From Anaeromassilibacillus senegalensis (lineage in GTDB: Bacteria > Bacillota > Clostridia > Oscillospirales > Acutalibacteraceae), in NCBI RefSeq assembly GCF_001261775.1, contig NZ_LN868537.1, positions 744,001 to 808,000 on the forward strand: 64,000 bases of DNA, in the 5' to 3' direction. Made by a program: the position numbers and the translations under genes. Below are positions 24,524-34,074 of this stretch, one piece after another. The notes beneath the pieces were generated by a model. The model was not told the DNA's origin. It made no database searches and saw only the letters and a program-made list of their open reading frames with translations. Numbering within the stretch: the stretch's first letter is position 1; the number at the start of each line of letters is the position of its first letter.

Positions 24524-25288
24524 TTATATTTTCTGCACAACGACTGCCGCCAATAAAATGGCCAGCTCGCACACCTGTAAAAACCATCCAGCCAGGTCGC
24601 CGGTGGTTCCGCCGAATTCCCGTGCGGACATCCAACGATAATATGCAAACGCCGCAAATGCGGCAAACAACACCGCTGCACCGGTTTTAACCTCTATCAG
24701 CAATAAAAATATTATCAACGCAACCAAGCTGGCCGCCAGCACCCAAGCCGTACGCCGTTTGTCCGCCGCGCGGGAAAACATCGCCAACAAACCGCTGTTT
24801 TTTGCACACGGAAAACAAACCACGGAAAGGCCGCTCAACACGCGGGAAAGTATAAAACCAATCGCCAGAATGCACAACGATTTTCCATTCGGCTCCAATT
24901 CCTGCCACAGACAAAAAAGCAGCAGGAAATAAACGCAGCAGCCAATGACGGCAAACGCGCCGCTGTTGGAATCCTTCAGGATTTCCAGCTTGCGTTCCAT
25001 CGGTTGCCGGGACCCCAGGGCATCCAATGTATCGCAAAACCCATCCAAATGAATTCCCCCTGTCAAAAGGGCCGGAATAACCGTTGCAATTCCAGCAAAC
25101 AGGGCTTTCCCAATCCCACAATGGACGGAAATAGAAGTCCACGCAACCAGAACCAGGCCGATTACCGCGCCGATCAGCGGGAAAAAGCACATGACATACC
25201 GCATATCGTCTTCGGTCCACTCCGTATGCGGTACAGGCAGGCGGGAATACATCGAAAAAGCGATACAGAACGATCGAATCAGACGCAC
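24524..25288 (-). CDS. cobS: adenosylcobinamide-GDP ribazoletransferase (cobalamin synthase)
   Basis: Joins alpha-ribazole to adenosylcobinamide-GDP in the membrane. It is 254 aa with five or more hydrophobic helices. The acidic signature 'GGIHLDGFCDTLDALGS' (about 55-72) coordinates Mg2+. Its start overlaps the cobU 3' end by 10 bp. Confidence 0.95.
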   Translation of the reverse strand: MRLIRSFCIAFSMYSRLPVPHTEWTEDDMRYVMCFFPLIGAVIGLVLVAWTSISVHCGIGKALFAGIATVIPALLTGGIHLDGFCDTLDALGSRQPMERKLEILKDSNSGAFAVIGCCVYFLLLFCLWQELEPNGKSLCILAIGFILSRVLSGLSVVCFPCAKNSGLLAMFSRAADKRRTAWVLAASLVALIIFLLLIEVKTGAAVLFAAFAAFAYYRWMSAREFGGTTGDLAGWFLQVCELAILLAAVVVQKI

Positions 25289-25818
25289 GCTGTACTTTCC
25301 CCTTTCCCCTTATGCAGAATCGGAATAGAACATACAACCTCCACCAAGCGATCCGCTTTTTGCGCCAAAGCGGCGTTCACGCGCGCCAGCCTTGCGATAT
25401 ATGCCATGGTGGACGCATCATATATCATTCCATCCGAAAACACCAAATTGGAAACGACAACGGCATTATCGGCCAGTTGACATAAGCGATCCATCCCGCG
25501 CAGGATCCGTTCGCAGGCCAACTTCCCCGCACCGTCCGGACTAAAACACTCGTTTGCCAATAAGTTGGACATGCATTCCAACAAGACGACCGATCCTGAA
25601 GGAACCGCGACATGTTCCAATGCCAGCGGGCACTCCACCGTTAAAAAGCCTTTCCCTTCACGCAGAGCAATGTGCCGCTCCACACGCGCCCGGCTTTCCG
25701 CGTCGTTTGCCTGCATGGTCGCCAGATAGATGCGCGGCGTACCGGAAAGTTTCATCACCAAAGCTTCGGCATATTCGGACTTTCCGCTGGCGGCGCCGCC
25801 CAGAACCAATGTCAACAT
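25279..25818 (-). CDS. cobU: adenosylcobinamide kinase / adenosylcobinamide-phosphate guanylyltransferase
   Basis: Phosphorylates adenosylcobinamide and then transfers GMP to it. It is 179 aa, full length. P-loop LVLGGAASGKSEYAEAL (about 5-14), 'ARVERHIALREGKG' with the guanylylated His, and 'VVSNLVFSDGMIYDA'. The start at 25818 is preceded by AGGAGGT. Confidence 0.95.
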   Translation of the reverse strand: MLTLVLGGAASGKSEYAEALVMKLSGTPRIYLATMQANDAESRARVERHIALREGKGFLTVECPLALEHVAVPSGSVVLLECMSNLLANECFSPDGAGKLACERILRGMDRLCQLADNAVVVSNLVFSDGMIYDASTMAYIARLARVNAALAQKADRLVEVVCSIPILHKGKGESTACV

Positions 25819-25830
25819 TGTATATACCTC

Positions 25831-26889
25831 CTAGGCTAAGGGCTGATACGGTGCAATTTCGATCTGCTCAAACGTGCGCATCCCATTGTAAACCGCACAT
25901 GCCATATCCAAAATCGGCAGGGCGGCCACAGCGCCCGTTCCTTCTCCTAACGACATATTAGCTGTGATAAACGGCTGCAGCTCCAACTCCCGCATCAAAA
26001 GCTGTCCCGCCGGTTCACTGGAAACATGGGACGCCAGCAAATACCCTTTAACGAATGGGCACAGACGGACCGCCGCCAACGCCGCGGCCGCGGAAATAAA
26101 GCCATCCACTACAACAGGGATACGCGCCAGAGCGCCGCCGAGAAACACGCCGGCCAGCCCCGCCAAATCCAGCCCTCCGACCTTACAGAGCACATCTACC
26201 GCGTCATTGCAGTCCGGTTTGTTAATCGCAATTGCCCGTTCAATCGCCTGTATCTTCTTTTTCAGCCCCTCGGAAGACAACCCCGCGCCGCGTCCCGTAA
26301 CCTGTTCCGGCGGCAAACGCAGAAACACGGCGGTGATCGCGCTGCTGGTGGTCGTATTGCCAATCCCCATTTCACCTGTCGCCAGGATTTGATAGCCATT
26401 TTCCTTGAGCTCCAGCGCCAATTGAATGCCTGTTTCCAGCGCCTGAATCGCCTGTTTGCGCGTCATCGCAGGGCCATTCACCATGTTCTGCGTTCCATAT
26501 GCAATCTTTCGATGCAAAATTTTTCCTCCCGTCACATCGCGTGCAACGCCGATATCCACTGGAAAGACGTCCGCATGCGCCACCTGCGCCATCCGGCAGA
26601 CGCTGGTATCCCCTTTGGAAAGGTTCTCCGTCACAACAGCGGTCACCTCCTGTCCGGTCTGTGTGACGCCCTCCTGCACGACGCCGTTGTCCGCACAGAA
26701 TACGGTCACGGCTCTGCGGCTGAGGTCAATTTCCGGCATCCCAGTCATACCGGCAATGCGCGCCAGCGCTTCTTCCAAAAGGCCCAGGCTGCGCAGCGGT
26801 TTTGCAATGCTGTCCCACCGCTGCCAGGCAAGCTGAATGGCGGTTTCATCCGGCGGGACAATCCCGCGAATCGCTTCATCTAAAGTCAT
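25831..26889 (-). CDS. cobT: nicotinate-nucleotide--dimethylbenzimidazole phosphoribosyltransferase
   Basis: Activates the lower ligand base to alpha-ribazole phosphate. It is 352 aa. 'VFCADNGVVQEGVTQTG', 'ATGEMGIGNTTTSSAI' and 'SLGEGTGAVAALP' (catalytic Glu, about 320) are the family motifs. The ATG at 26889 has GGAGCAGATCA upstream; the longer frame to 27087 is inside cbiA. It overlaps cbiA by 14 bp. Confidence 0.95.
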   Translation of the reverse strand: MTLDEAIRGIVPPDETAIQLAWQRWDSIAKPLRSLGLLEEALARIAGMTGMPEIDLSRRAVTVFCADNGVVQEGVTQTGQEVTAVVTENLSKGDTSVCRMAQVAHADVFPVDIGVARDVTGGKILHRKIAYGTQNMVNGPAMTRKQAIQALETGIQLALELKENGYQILATGEMGIGNTTTSSAITAVFLRLPPEQVTGRGAGLSSEGLKKKIQAIERAIAINKPDCNDAVDVLCKVGGLDLAGLAGVFLGGALARIPVVVDGFISAAAALAAVRLCPFVKGYLLASHVSSEPAGQLLMRELELQPFITANMSLGEGTGAVAALPILDMACAVYNGMRTFEQIEIAPYQPLA

Positions 26890-28258
26890 TGATCTGCTCC
26901 TTTTTATAGCTCTGGCATCGTTGCAAAAAGGATACGGCCATCCTCGGATTGGAACAAAAGTGCAGGTGGGGATACCCCGCATAGAGCGTATCGCCCGCAA
27001 AAACACAGTCCCACTCGCTTCCATTGGACACCTTTCGCGCCCGGAAAGACGCGCCGCAGTCGGTGCTGTCCCAATAATGAAATTCATGCACCGGTATGGT
27101 TTCTCCTTTATTGCAGAGAAGGTTTTTCTCTTTGGCTCTCAAAGTCGCATAGCCAAAGCGCTGTAATCGATCGGTTCGTTTTCCTTTGATGGGAAGCACG
27201 CCGGCCATCCTTCTGCAAGCGCCGGTTTCATCCTCAATCGACGCATGCAGATATAAAAAACCACCGCATTCCGCAATGCAGGGCAAGCCGTTCTGCACGG
27301 CCTGTTTCACCTGCGCGCGCATGGAAAAGTTCGCTTCCAGCTCCTGTGCAAATACTTCCGGGTAACCGCCGCACAGCAAAAGCCCACTGCATTCCTCCGG
27401 CAGTTTTTCATCCTGCAAAGGGCTGAAAAAACAAAGCTCCGCACCCATTTTTTGCAGCAACCGGATAGAATCCGGATAAGAAAAGCAAAAGGCTTTGTCC
27501 CGGGCAACCACAATGCGCAGTCCTTTGGAAATAACGGGAATCTCTTGACGTCCAACCGACAAAGGCTCCGCCCGCTTTGCCAGTGCAAGAAGGCGGTCCA
27601 ATTCTATGTTTTGTTCCGCCTGAAACGCCAGCATATCCAGCTTGTTTTGCAAGCCCCGCACTTCTTCCGCCGTTACCAAACCCAGATGACGGCTTTCCAA
27701 CACGGCTTCCGACATCTTTGGAAGAAACCCCAATGACGCAATCCCCAAGTCCTGCTCGACATGCTCCTTCAGCGCCGGATACTGCGTGGGAGACAACCTG
27801 TTAAAAATCACACCCGCAATGCGGCTGTCCGGCCGATATTTTAAAAATCCTTCGATTTGTGCCAACAGGGAAAGCGCCGCGCCGCGCGCATCCACAAGCA
27901 ATATTACAGGACTTTTCGTCACGCACGCCATATGATAGCTGCTCGTTCGGTCCGTCATGCCGATTCCGTCGTAATATCCCATCACGCCCTCTAAAACGGC
28001 AATGTCAGCTTCCTGCGCATTTTCACACAGAAGGGAACGGACCGTCTGTTCCTGCAAAAGGAACAGATCCAGATTTGTCGAAGGAACCCCCAAAACCTCC
28101 CTGTGAAACATGGGATCGATATAATCCGGGCCGCACTTAAACGCCGCCGCACGTACACCGCGATTTTTCAGCGCGCGAAGGATCGCGCACGTCACCGTTG
28201 TTTTACCTGAACCACTGGCGGCCGCGGCAAGAAGAACGCGTGGCTGCAGCCCGATCAC
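26876..28258 (-). CDS. cbiA: cobyrinic acid a,c-diamide synthase
   Basis: Amidates the a and c side chains of cobyrinic acid. It is 460 aa: an N-terminal ATPase (LLAAAASGSGKTTVTCAIL) with 'KCGPDYIDPMFH', and a C-terminal glutaminase domain with the Cys in IAECGGFLYL (about 336). It overlaps cbiET by 4 bp (ATGA). Confidence 0.95.
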   Translation of the reverse strand: MIGLQPRVLLAAAASGSGKTTVTCAILRALKNRGVRAAAFKCGPDYIDPMFHREVLGVPSTNLDLFLLQEQTVRSLLCENAQEADIAVLEGVMGYYDGIGMTDRTSSYHMACVTKSPVILLVDARGAALSLLAQIEGFLKYRPDSRIAGVIFNRLSPTQYPALKEHVEQDLGIASLGFLPKMSEAVLESRHLGLVTAEEVRGLQNKLDMLAFQAEQNIELDRLLALAKRAEPLSVGRQEIPVISKGLRIVVARDKAFCFSYPDSIRLLQKMGAELCFFSPLQDEKLPEECSGLLLCGGYPEVFAQELEANFSMRAQVKQAVQNGLPCIAECGGFLYLHASIEDETGACRRMAGVLPIKGKRTDRLQRFGYATLRAKEKNLLCNKGETIPVHEFHYWDSTDCGASFRARKVSNGSEWDCVFAGDTLYAGYPHLHFCSNPRMAVSFLQRCQSYKKEQINDFR

Positions 28259-29460
28259 AGCCCCGCCCCCTGCCCGCTGAGCACATAAACCGGATTTTGT
28301 CCCAGCATCATATGGTACGGGCCGGCCTGATTTGCCCTGGCAACCGAAACCTGTGAAATCTCTACATCTGTAAAACGCAAAGACGTAAACGCATCGACCG
28401 CCGCGTGCAAGGTCTCCAGCGTAATGGCGTTGATTACGATCCGCACCTTTGAATTCTTATAAAGAGCCGTACGCATCACCACCTCCAAATGACCGGAACA
28501 GCCGCCGATAAACACGCTGTCAGGCGCGGGCAGACCATCCAACACCGCGGGCGCTTCTCCCTTGACAACGTTCATATGCAGGACAGAAAATTTGCTGCGG
28601 TTCTGCCGGATCAGTTCCACCGCATCCTCCTCTTTTTCCACTGCATAGATGCTTCCGTATTTTGATTGCAGCGCCATTTCCACCGCCACCGAGCCTGTAC
28701 CGGAACCGACGTCCCAGGCAACGCTGTCCGGCTGAAGCCGAAGCCGCGCCAGGGAAACCGCACGCACCTCGGATTTGGTCATTGGCGCGTCTCCCCGCAG
28801 AAAAAGGTGGTCGGGCAGTCCAAACCCCGTCAGATTCAGGACATTCGGATTTTGAATCAGCAACACGCTGAGCGGGTGAAACTCCCGTTCGGATAACTCC
28901 TGCGCGGTTCCCGTCGTCACGCGTTCATCCGGATAGGACAGACGCTCCCCCACAGATACAGACACCTGTGCAAGTCCGGCATTGCACAAATTCCGGCAGA
29001 CAACCTGCGCGCTCAACTGGCCCGCCAGAACAAACACCTTTTCGTGGGTCTGCACTGTGCCCACCAGATTTCCCGTTCGTCCGTGCAGGCTGATTAAATG
29101 CACATCCTCCCATGATTGGTGCAGCTTCGCACAGAAATAAGAGACCGAGCTGATTCCGCAAAATTCTTTGATTGGGTATTCCTGCAAAAGCACCCGCAAA
29201 CGTTTGGCGCCGCTGTAAAATCCCAGATCTCCGGAAAAAACAACGCCGATCACACGATGCTGCGGATGCGATCGAATATAGGCGGCAATCTGTTCTGAAA
29301 GCGTCAAAGCACGCTTTTCACAGGGTAAATCCTGAAACGCTTCCAGCATTCGCTGTGCACCAATCAGGCAGTCGCATTGTTGTAGCGCTTCCCATGCGCC
29401 AATGGTCAGCGTATCGCGGTTTCCCATCCCAATGCCGACAAAATAAATCTGTTCCGCCAT
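28255..29460 (-). CDS. cbiET: fused cobalt-precorrin-7 C5-methyltransferase / C15-methyltransferase (decarboxylating)
   Basis: Methylates C5 and C15 and decarboxylates the acetate side chain. It is 401 aa: the CbiE domain (1-200) begins FVGIGMGNRDTLTIGAW; the CbiT domain (about 215-401) has the SAM motif WDVGSGTGSVAVEMA. The two activities are fused as in CobL of the aerobic pathway. The cbiJ gene ahead of it ends 12 bp upstream of its start. Confidence 0.94.
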   Translation of the reverse strand: MAEQIYFVGIGMGNRDTLTIGAWEALQQCDCLIGAQRMLEAFQDLPCEKRALTLSEQIAAYIRSHPQHRVIGVVFSGDLGFYSGAKRLRVLLQEYPIKEFCGISSVSYFCAKLHQSWEDVHLISLHGRTGNLVGTVQTHEKVFVLAGQLSAQVVCRNLCNAGLAQVSVSVGERLSYPDERVTTGTAQELSEREFHPLSVLLIQNPNVLNLTGFGLPDHLFLRGDAPMTKSEVRAVSLARLRLQPDSVAWDVGSGTGSVAVEMALQSKYGSIYAVEKEEDAVELIRQNRSKFSVLHMNVVKGEAPAVLDGLPAPDSVFIGGCSGHLEVVMRTALYKNSKVRIVINAITLETLHAAVDAFTSLRFTDVEISQVSVARANQAGPYHMMLGQNPVYVLSGQGAGL

Positions 29461-29472
29461 CGTGCCGCCTCC

Positions 29473-30240
29473 TTACAATGAAAACCTTTGTTTTAAATTT
29501 GACCAAACGGACTCTAACAAATCTCCCGGCGTCTGCGGCGGTCTTCCAATTACAATCGTTTGAACTCCCGCCGCCTGCGCCGCCTCCAGTTTTTCCATGA
29601 ATCCACCGGCTTTTCCGGATTCTTTTGTTACCATTGCTCGAATCGTAAACTGATGCAATAAAGCCAAATTTAACTCTTTGGAAAAAGGTCCCTGCATGCA
29701 GATCAAATGGCTTGGCGTTATGCCCAGCTCCAAGCCATGCCGGACCGCTTCCACACTGGGCAGGATTCTCACAAACAATCTCTGTTGATAATCCGGTATT
29801 TGTGTAAAGGCGGACAGGTCTTTTGAACCCGTCGTCAGCAATACGTTTCCCTGTGTTTTGCGCAAAGCGTCAACCGCTGCCTGCACCCCATCCACATACA
29901 GGCAACCTTGCATTTCATGCAAAGGTTCTTCTGCCTGCTCACGCAAAAGGCGCAAACAGTCCACTGCCAGTTTGCGGCAGGCGGACTGAATATGCCTTGT
30001 CGCTAACACGGCATACGGATGCGTGGCATCGACCACACAATCCACTGAATGCGCCTGCAAAAATTGCTCAATTTGTTCCTCCTCCATCCGGCCCTGCAAG
30101 ACCTGCAGCCCCGCGTGCGGCAAAAGAGACGCTCCATAACCAGTCGCAACGCTGACATAGATTTGCAACCCATGCCCAATCAGGCGTTCCGCCAGCTCCC
30201 GGCCCTCGCTGGTCCCGGCAAACAGTAATACAGACGGCAT
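29473..30240 (-). CDS. cbiJ: cobalt-precorrin-6A reductase
   Basis: Reduces the precorrin-6A macrocycle with NAD(P)H. It is 255 aa. Visible are 'VLLFAGTSEGRELAERLIG' at the N-terminus, 'VVDATHPYAVLATRHI' (about 71), 'TTGSKDLSAF', and a late 'MVTKESGKAGG'. One-base overlap with the cbiH stop (TAATG). Confidence 0.94.
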   Translation of the reverse strand: MPSVLLFAGTSEGRELAERLIGHGLQIYVSVATGYGASLLPHAGLQVLQGRMEEEQIEQFLQAHSVDCVVDATHPYAVLATRHIQSACRKLAVDCLRLLREQAEEPLHEMQGCLYVDGVQAAVDALRKTQGNVLLTTGSKDLSAFTQIPDYQQRLFVRILPSVEAVRHGLELGITPSHLICMQGPFSKELNLALLHQFTIRAMVTKESGKAGGFMEKLEAAQAAGVQTIVIGRPPQTPGDLLESVWSNLKQRFSL

Positions 30241-30971
30241 TATGCTTCCTCCCGGTATCCCCGCGGCGTCACCAGTTTCCCTTGAATCATTTTTGTCTGC
30301 GAATTTCCAATAAAAACTGTTGTAAACATGTCCGCCTGGTAGCGCTGTAACTCCTCCAACGTCATATATGCGGCGGTTTCCCCTTTGCGCCCGATGTTCC
30401 GAACCACACCGGCAGGCGTATTCGGTGAGCGGAACCGCAAAAGAATTTCGCAGGCTTTTTGCAGATAGTCCGCCCGTTTCTTGCTGGAAGGATTGTACAG
30501 GCAGATCGAAAAATCAGCCTCTGCTGCACAGGCCAGACGCTTCTCAATCAGTTCCCAGGGCGTTAAAAGATCGCTCAAGCTGATCACCGCAAAATCGTGG
30601 GAAAGCGGCGCACCCAACAGGGCCGCCCCGCTGCATGCCGCTGTTACCCCCGGAATCACCTCTACCTCCAGGTCCGGATAAACGGACGCCGCTTCCAGAA
30701 CCGGACTTGCCATTCCATAAACACCGGCATCCCCGCTGCAAACGATGGATACGGTCTTTCCGCCGGCGGCTTCTTCCACCGCGACCCGGCAGCGTTCTCT
30801 CTCCCCCCGCATGGGCGTAGAAATCTGCTTTTTCTCTGGATAAAACGGTGCAATCTGCTCCACATATCCGGTATACCCAACAATGACATCGCTTTTCTCC
30901 AGCGCGGCTGCGGCGCGGTTGGTCATCTGCTCCGGTGCGCCTGGTCCAAGCCCTACAACGTATAGCTTCAT
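30240..30971 (-). CDS. cbiH: cobalt-precorrin-3 C17-methyltransferase
   Basis: A SAM-dependent methyltransferase that drives ring contraction with CbiG. It is 243 aa. 'LYVVGLGPGAPEQMTNRAA' at the start, 'VCSGDAGVYGMASPVLEA' (about 78-95) and 'SICLYNPSSKKRADYLQ'. The ATG at 30971 has GGAAGGAGAATAGAT; longer frames upstream lack a site. Confidence 0.95.
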   Translation of the reverse strand: MKLYVVGLGPGAPEQMTNRAAAALEKSDVIVGYTGYVEQIAPFYPEKKQISTPMRGERERCRVAVEEAAGGKTVSIVCSGDAGVYGMASPVLEAASVYPDLEVEVIPGVTAACSGAALLGAPLSHDFAVISLSDLLTPWELIEKRLACAAEADFSICLYNPSSKKRADYLQKACEILLRFRSPNTPAGVVRNIGRKGETAAYMTLEELQRYQADMFTTVFIGNSQTKMIQGKLVTPRGYREEA

Positions 30972-30973
30972 AT

Positions 30974-32020
30974 CTATTCTCCTTCCGCGCGTGGAAAAAC
31001 AACCGTCCACGGCTCCGCCGCAACGGCAACTGTCACCCCATCGTAAACCTGCTTTGGGAGAATAAGGCGCTCTCCGCCGATGACAGCCGCCCGTTCACAG
31101 ACATTGTCCACACCGGTCACTTTTTTTACAAAATCCGAGCCGGAAAACTGACCGGAAACCCGCTCTAAGTGCTCTGCTGTATAAAATTTTCTGTCAAGCC
31201 TATAAGCTTTACAGAACTCAAGAATGCCGATTTCATGCGCTTTCAGGTCAATCGATGCAACTTTTCTCACATTTTCAATGTAAAGTCCTATCCCTTGCAA
31301 GGCGTTTTTTACAACATTCTCTATTTTTCCCTTAGAAACACCCTTTTTACAGCCAATTCCCACAGTTAAGACACGTGGAATCAACCAACAGGTCGTTTGA
31401 AAGCGCGGCCTTGACTGCAAGGAAATCTGGATACCGATTTCCCCTTCCTGCATCCATGCCAGCCCATTCGGCAATGTTCCCTGCACAGGAAAGTCACTGT
31501 AGAAACCAACCGTTTGCCCGTTCAGCAGCGCGGCGGATACCGCCTTTGCCGCCGCAAAATCAGCGATCATCATTTGATTTTCCACCGCCCAGGTATCCAC
31601 CGCAAACAGTCTGTTGACATCCGTAGCGGTCGTTATGACTGGCGTTGCGCCGGTCCGGTTGGCAATTACCTTTGCCAACGCATTTGCGCCGCCAACATGC
31701 CCGGAAACCAGAGATATCACAAAATGCCCGCATTCATCCATTACAAGGACGGCCGGATCCTCTTTTTTACTCCGCAGATACGGCGCGATGCTCCGCACGG
31801 CTATTCCGCAGGCACAGACAAACAGGAGTGCGTCTGCATGGAAAAAAGCCTGCTCCGTCCAGTTGGAAAGCGTTTGTTGAAGCGGCATAACGGATGTTTG
31901 CACCGCATAGTTTTCCGGGGCAAACGCTTGACAGCTATGCCCTTCTTCTTCCAGCAAAAAGGCCATTTGGGCCGCCAGCTTTGCTCCTTTTGCAGAAAAG
32001 GCAATCAATTCAATCTTCAT
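30974..32020 (-). CDS. cbiG: cobalt-precorrin-5A hydrolase
   Basis: Opens the delta-lactone and releases acetaldehyde after ring contraction, in the anaerobic route only. It is 348 aa: the N-terminal part has 'CACGIAVRSIAPYLRSK', 'HVGGANALAKVIANRTGA' and 'ITTATDV'; the C-terminal CbiG domain has 'LTVGIGCKKGVSKGKIE'. The start is the ATG at 32020, with GGAGAGCATAC. It overlaps the cbiF 3' end by 11 bp. Confidence 0.94.
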   Translation of the reverse strand: MKIELIAFSAKGAKLAAQMAFLLEEEGHSCQAFAPENYAVQTSVMPLQQTLSNWTEQAFFHADALLFVCACGIAVRSIAPYLRSKKEDPAVLVMDECGHFVISLVSGHVGGANALAKVIANRTGATPVITTATDVNRLFAVDTWAVENQMMIADFAAAKAVSAALLNGQTVGFYSDFPVQGTLPNGLAWMQEGEIGIQISLQSRPRFQTTCWLIPRVLTVGIGCKKGVSKGKIENVVKNALQGIGLYIENVRKVASIDLKAHEIGILEFCKAYRLDRKFYTAEHLERVSGQFSGSDFVKKVTGVDNVCERAAVIGGERLILPKQVYDGVTVAVAAEPWTVVFPRAEGE

Positions 32021-32789
32021 GTATGCTCTCCGGACACCCGGCTGTCCGGTATCCATGGGAAAAAGAGGGGTCATACAATTTAGAGCGGTCATACTGATTT
32101 CCCAAAAATCCGCCCACCAGAATCAACGCTGTTTTTTCGATTCCGTTTTCTTTCGCCATTCGCGGCAGCTCCTCCACCGTCCCGCGTACCACCTTCTCAT
32201 CCGGCCAGGTCGCTTTATACACGATCGCAGCCGGCGTATCCGATGCGTATCCGCCGGAGAGCAGATGTTCCCTGAGCGCCTTTAAATACCCTGTACTGAG
32301 GAAAATCACCATTGTCGCGCCGTGCGAAGCCAGTTTTTCAATCTCTTCCCTTTCCGGCACAGGGGTACGTCCCGCCATTCGGGTAATGATAACCGACTGG
32401 GAAACGCCGGGCAGCGTGTATTCCGCGCACAGAGCGGCGGCGGCTCCGCAAAAGGAACTGACTCCCGGTACCACTTCATATGCAATGCCCTGTGCATCCA
32501 GTGCGTCCATCTGCTCGCGAATCGCTCCATAGAGGCAGGGGTCCCCCGTATGCAGCCGCACCACCGTTTGACCGGCTTTTTCCCCCGCGCGCAACACCTG
32601 CAATACTTCTTCCAGCGTCATACGGGCGCTGTCATAAATCCGGCACTCCGGCTTCGTATACTCCGTAAGAATCTGCGGATTGACCAAAGAACCCGCATAA
32701 ACAACGACATCCGCCTTCTGCATCAGGCGTGCGCCACGAACCGTGATCAGGTCCACCGCTCCGGAGCCTGCCCCTACGATATAGATCAT
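32010..32789 (-). CDS. cbiF: cobalt-precorrin-4 C11-methyltransferase
   Basis: A SAM-dependent methyltransferase. It is 259 aa with 'YIVGAGSGAVDLITVRGARL', 'VRLHTGDPCLYGAIREQ' and 'PGVSSFCGAAAAL', as in the CbiF/CobM family. It overlaps the cbiD stop by 4 bp (ATGA). Confidence 0.95.
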   Translation of the reverse strand: MIYIVGAGSGAVDLITVRGARLMQKADVVVYAGSLVNPQILTEYTKPECRIYDSARMTLEEVLQVLRAGEKAGQTVVRLHTGDPCLYGAIREQMDALDAQGIAYEVVPGVSSFCGAAAALCAEYTLPGVSQSVIITRMAGRTPVPEREEIEKLASHGATMVIFLSTGYLKALREHLLSGGYASDTPAAIVYKATWPDEKVVRGTVEELPRMAKENGIEKTALILVGGFLGNQYDRSKLYDPSFSHGYRTAGCPESIHED

Positions 32790-33925
32790 GTTTTATCTTC
32801 CTCTCTGAGCCGCCTCATCAGGTCAGCGGCCCTGTCCGTCTGCCCCAAGACGCCATAAGCATCGGAAAAAGCAATTGCTGCGGTCTGCAAACTTCCATGT
32901 ACGCGCAGATCCATGTGATCGGCAATTTTTTTTAGGACAGTATCCATTACCGGATGCATAAGCGCTTGTCCATCCAGTATGGAAAGCGCTTCATCTGTTG
33001 CAGCACAGTCCATCAACTGGGCAATTACGGACGCGTCCGCCCCATGCAGCGCCGCATGGGCCGCTAAAATCTCCATCCGTCCATCAGCATAACGGGAATG
33101 CGTATTCATGATGCCGCCCGCCAGTTTTACCAGTTTTCCAATATGGCCCACTAAGAGAATACCGTCGAATCGAAGCTCCACCGCAAGGTCCAACATGTCC
33201 CCCATATAATTGCTGCACTGCACCGCCCTGCACGGCAGGCAAAGACCATCATGTAAAAACGTTTCCCCATAATTGCCGGGTACCACCGCCGCCACCTGCG
33301 CGCCGTTCGTTTTCATCTGCGTCAGCTCGGCACGTATTGTCTCAATCAACGCGCGTTCGCTCATTGGTTCTACAATACCGGTTGAACCCAGAATCGAAAT
33401 ACCACCCTCGATTCCCAACCGGGGATTAAAGGTTTTTTTAGCCAGTTCCGCACCATTGGGAACGGAAATCCGAACGAGCATTCCGCCTGGATACGCATAG
33501 TCCCGGCAGACCTCTTGTACATTCCGGATAATCAGTTCGCGGGGACCGGGATTAATCGCCGCTTCCCCTACCGCACATTTCAGTCCTGCCCGCGTGACGC
33601 GCCCAACGCCTTCGCCGCCTTCCACAAGAATGTCTTGGTCGATACGGGTCACATGCGCATAAACCAAAACGCCGTTGGTAATGTCGGGGTCGTCTCCACT
33701 GTCTTTTTGAATGGCGCAGGAAACCTCCCCTTTTTCGATCCGCACATTCTGGACGGTCAAACGCAGAAAAATCCCCTTGGGCGTCATCAGGCTGACTTCC
33801 TCTATCTGCTTTTCAGACAGGAGCATCACCGCCGCCGCTTTCGCCGCCGCGGCGGCGCAGGAACCCGTTGTGTAGCCGCAACGCAGCCGTTTTTGTCCCC
33901 GGTATACGTATTCCTCCAGCTTCAA
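32786..33925 (-). CDS. cbiD: cobalt-precorrin-5B C1-methyltransferase
   Basis: Methylates C1 in the anaerobic pathway. 'LRCGYTTGSCAAAAAKAAA' near the N-terminus is the CbiD signature; 'GEAAINPGPRELI' and 'NTHSRYADGRMEIL' follow. The start is chosen as TTG at 33925 (MKLEEYVYRGQK), because GGAGGT directly abuts the ATG at 33931 with no spacing, whereas TTG sits 6 nt after it. This also gives the usual family N-terminus. First gene of the cobalamin operon, behind the riboswitch and terminator. 379 aa. Confidence 0.93.
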   Translation of the reverse strand: MKLEEYVYRGQKRLRCGYTTGSCAAAAAKAAAVMLLSEKQIEEVSLMTPKGIFLRLTVQNVRIEKGEVSCAIQKDSGDDPDITNGVLVYAHVTRIDQDILVEGGEGVGRVTRAGLKCAVGEAAINPGPRELIIRNVQEVCRDYAYPGGMLVRISVPNGAELAKKTFNPRLGIEGGISILGSTGIVEPMSERALIETIRAELTQMKTNGAQVAAVVPGNYGETFLHDGLCLPCRAVQCSNYMGDMLDLAVELRFDGILLVGHIGKLVKLAGGIMNTHSRYADGRMEILAAHAALHGADASVIAQLMDCAATDEALSILDGQALMHPVMDTVLKKIADHMDLRVHGSLQTAAIAFSDAYGVLGQTDRAADLMRRLREEDKT

Positions 33926-33940
33926 CGGCATACCTCCTGT

Positions 33941-33981
33941 AAAAACAAAAAAACCATCCAGTAACTCGCATTACCGAATGG
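33941..33981 (-). terminator. riboswitch-controlled terminator ahead of cbiD
   Basis: On the minus strand CCATTCGGTAA pairs with TTACTGGATGG (11 bp with two G-U pairs) and is followed by TTTTTTTG, ending a few bases before the cbiD ribosome binding site. It is the likely expression platform of the cobalamin riboswitch. Confidence 0.8.
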
Positions 33982-34074
33982 CGTGAATTGCAAATGAAAA
34001 TGGGCGCGGCACCCCCGCGCATCATGTTCACTTATCAGCCACACGCGCTCCAGTACCGTGGAGGGTCGCATGAA

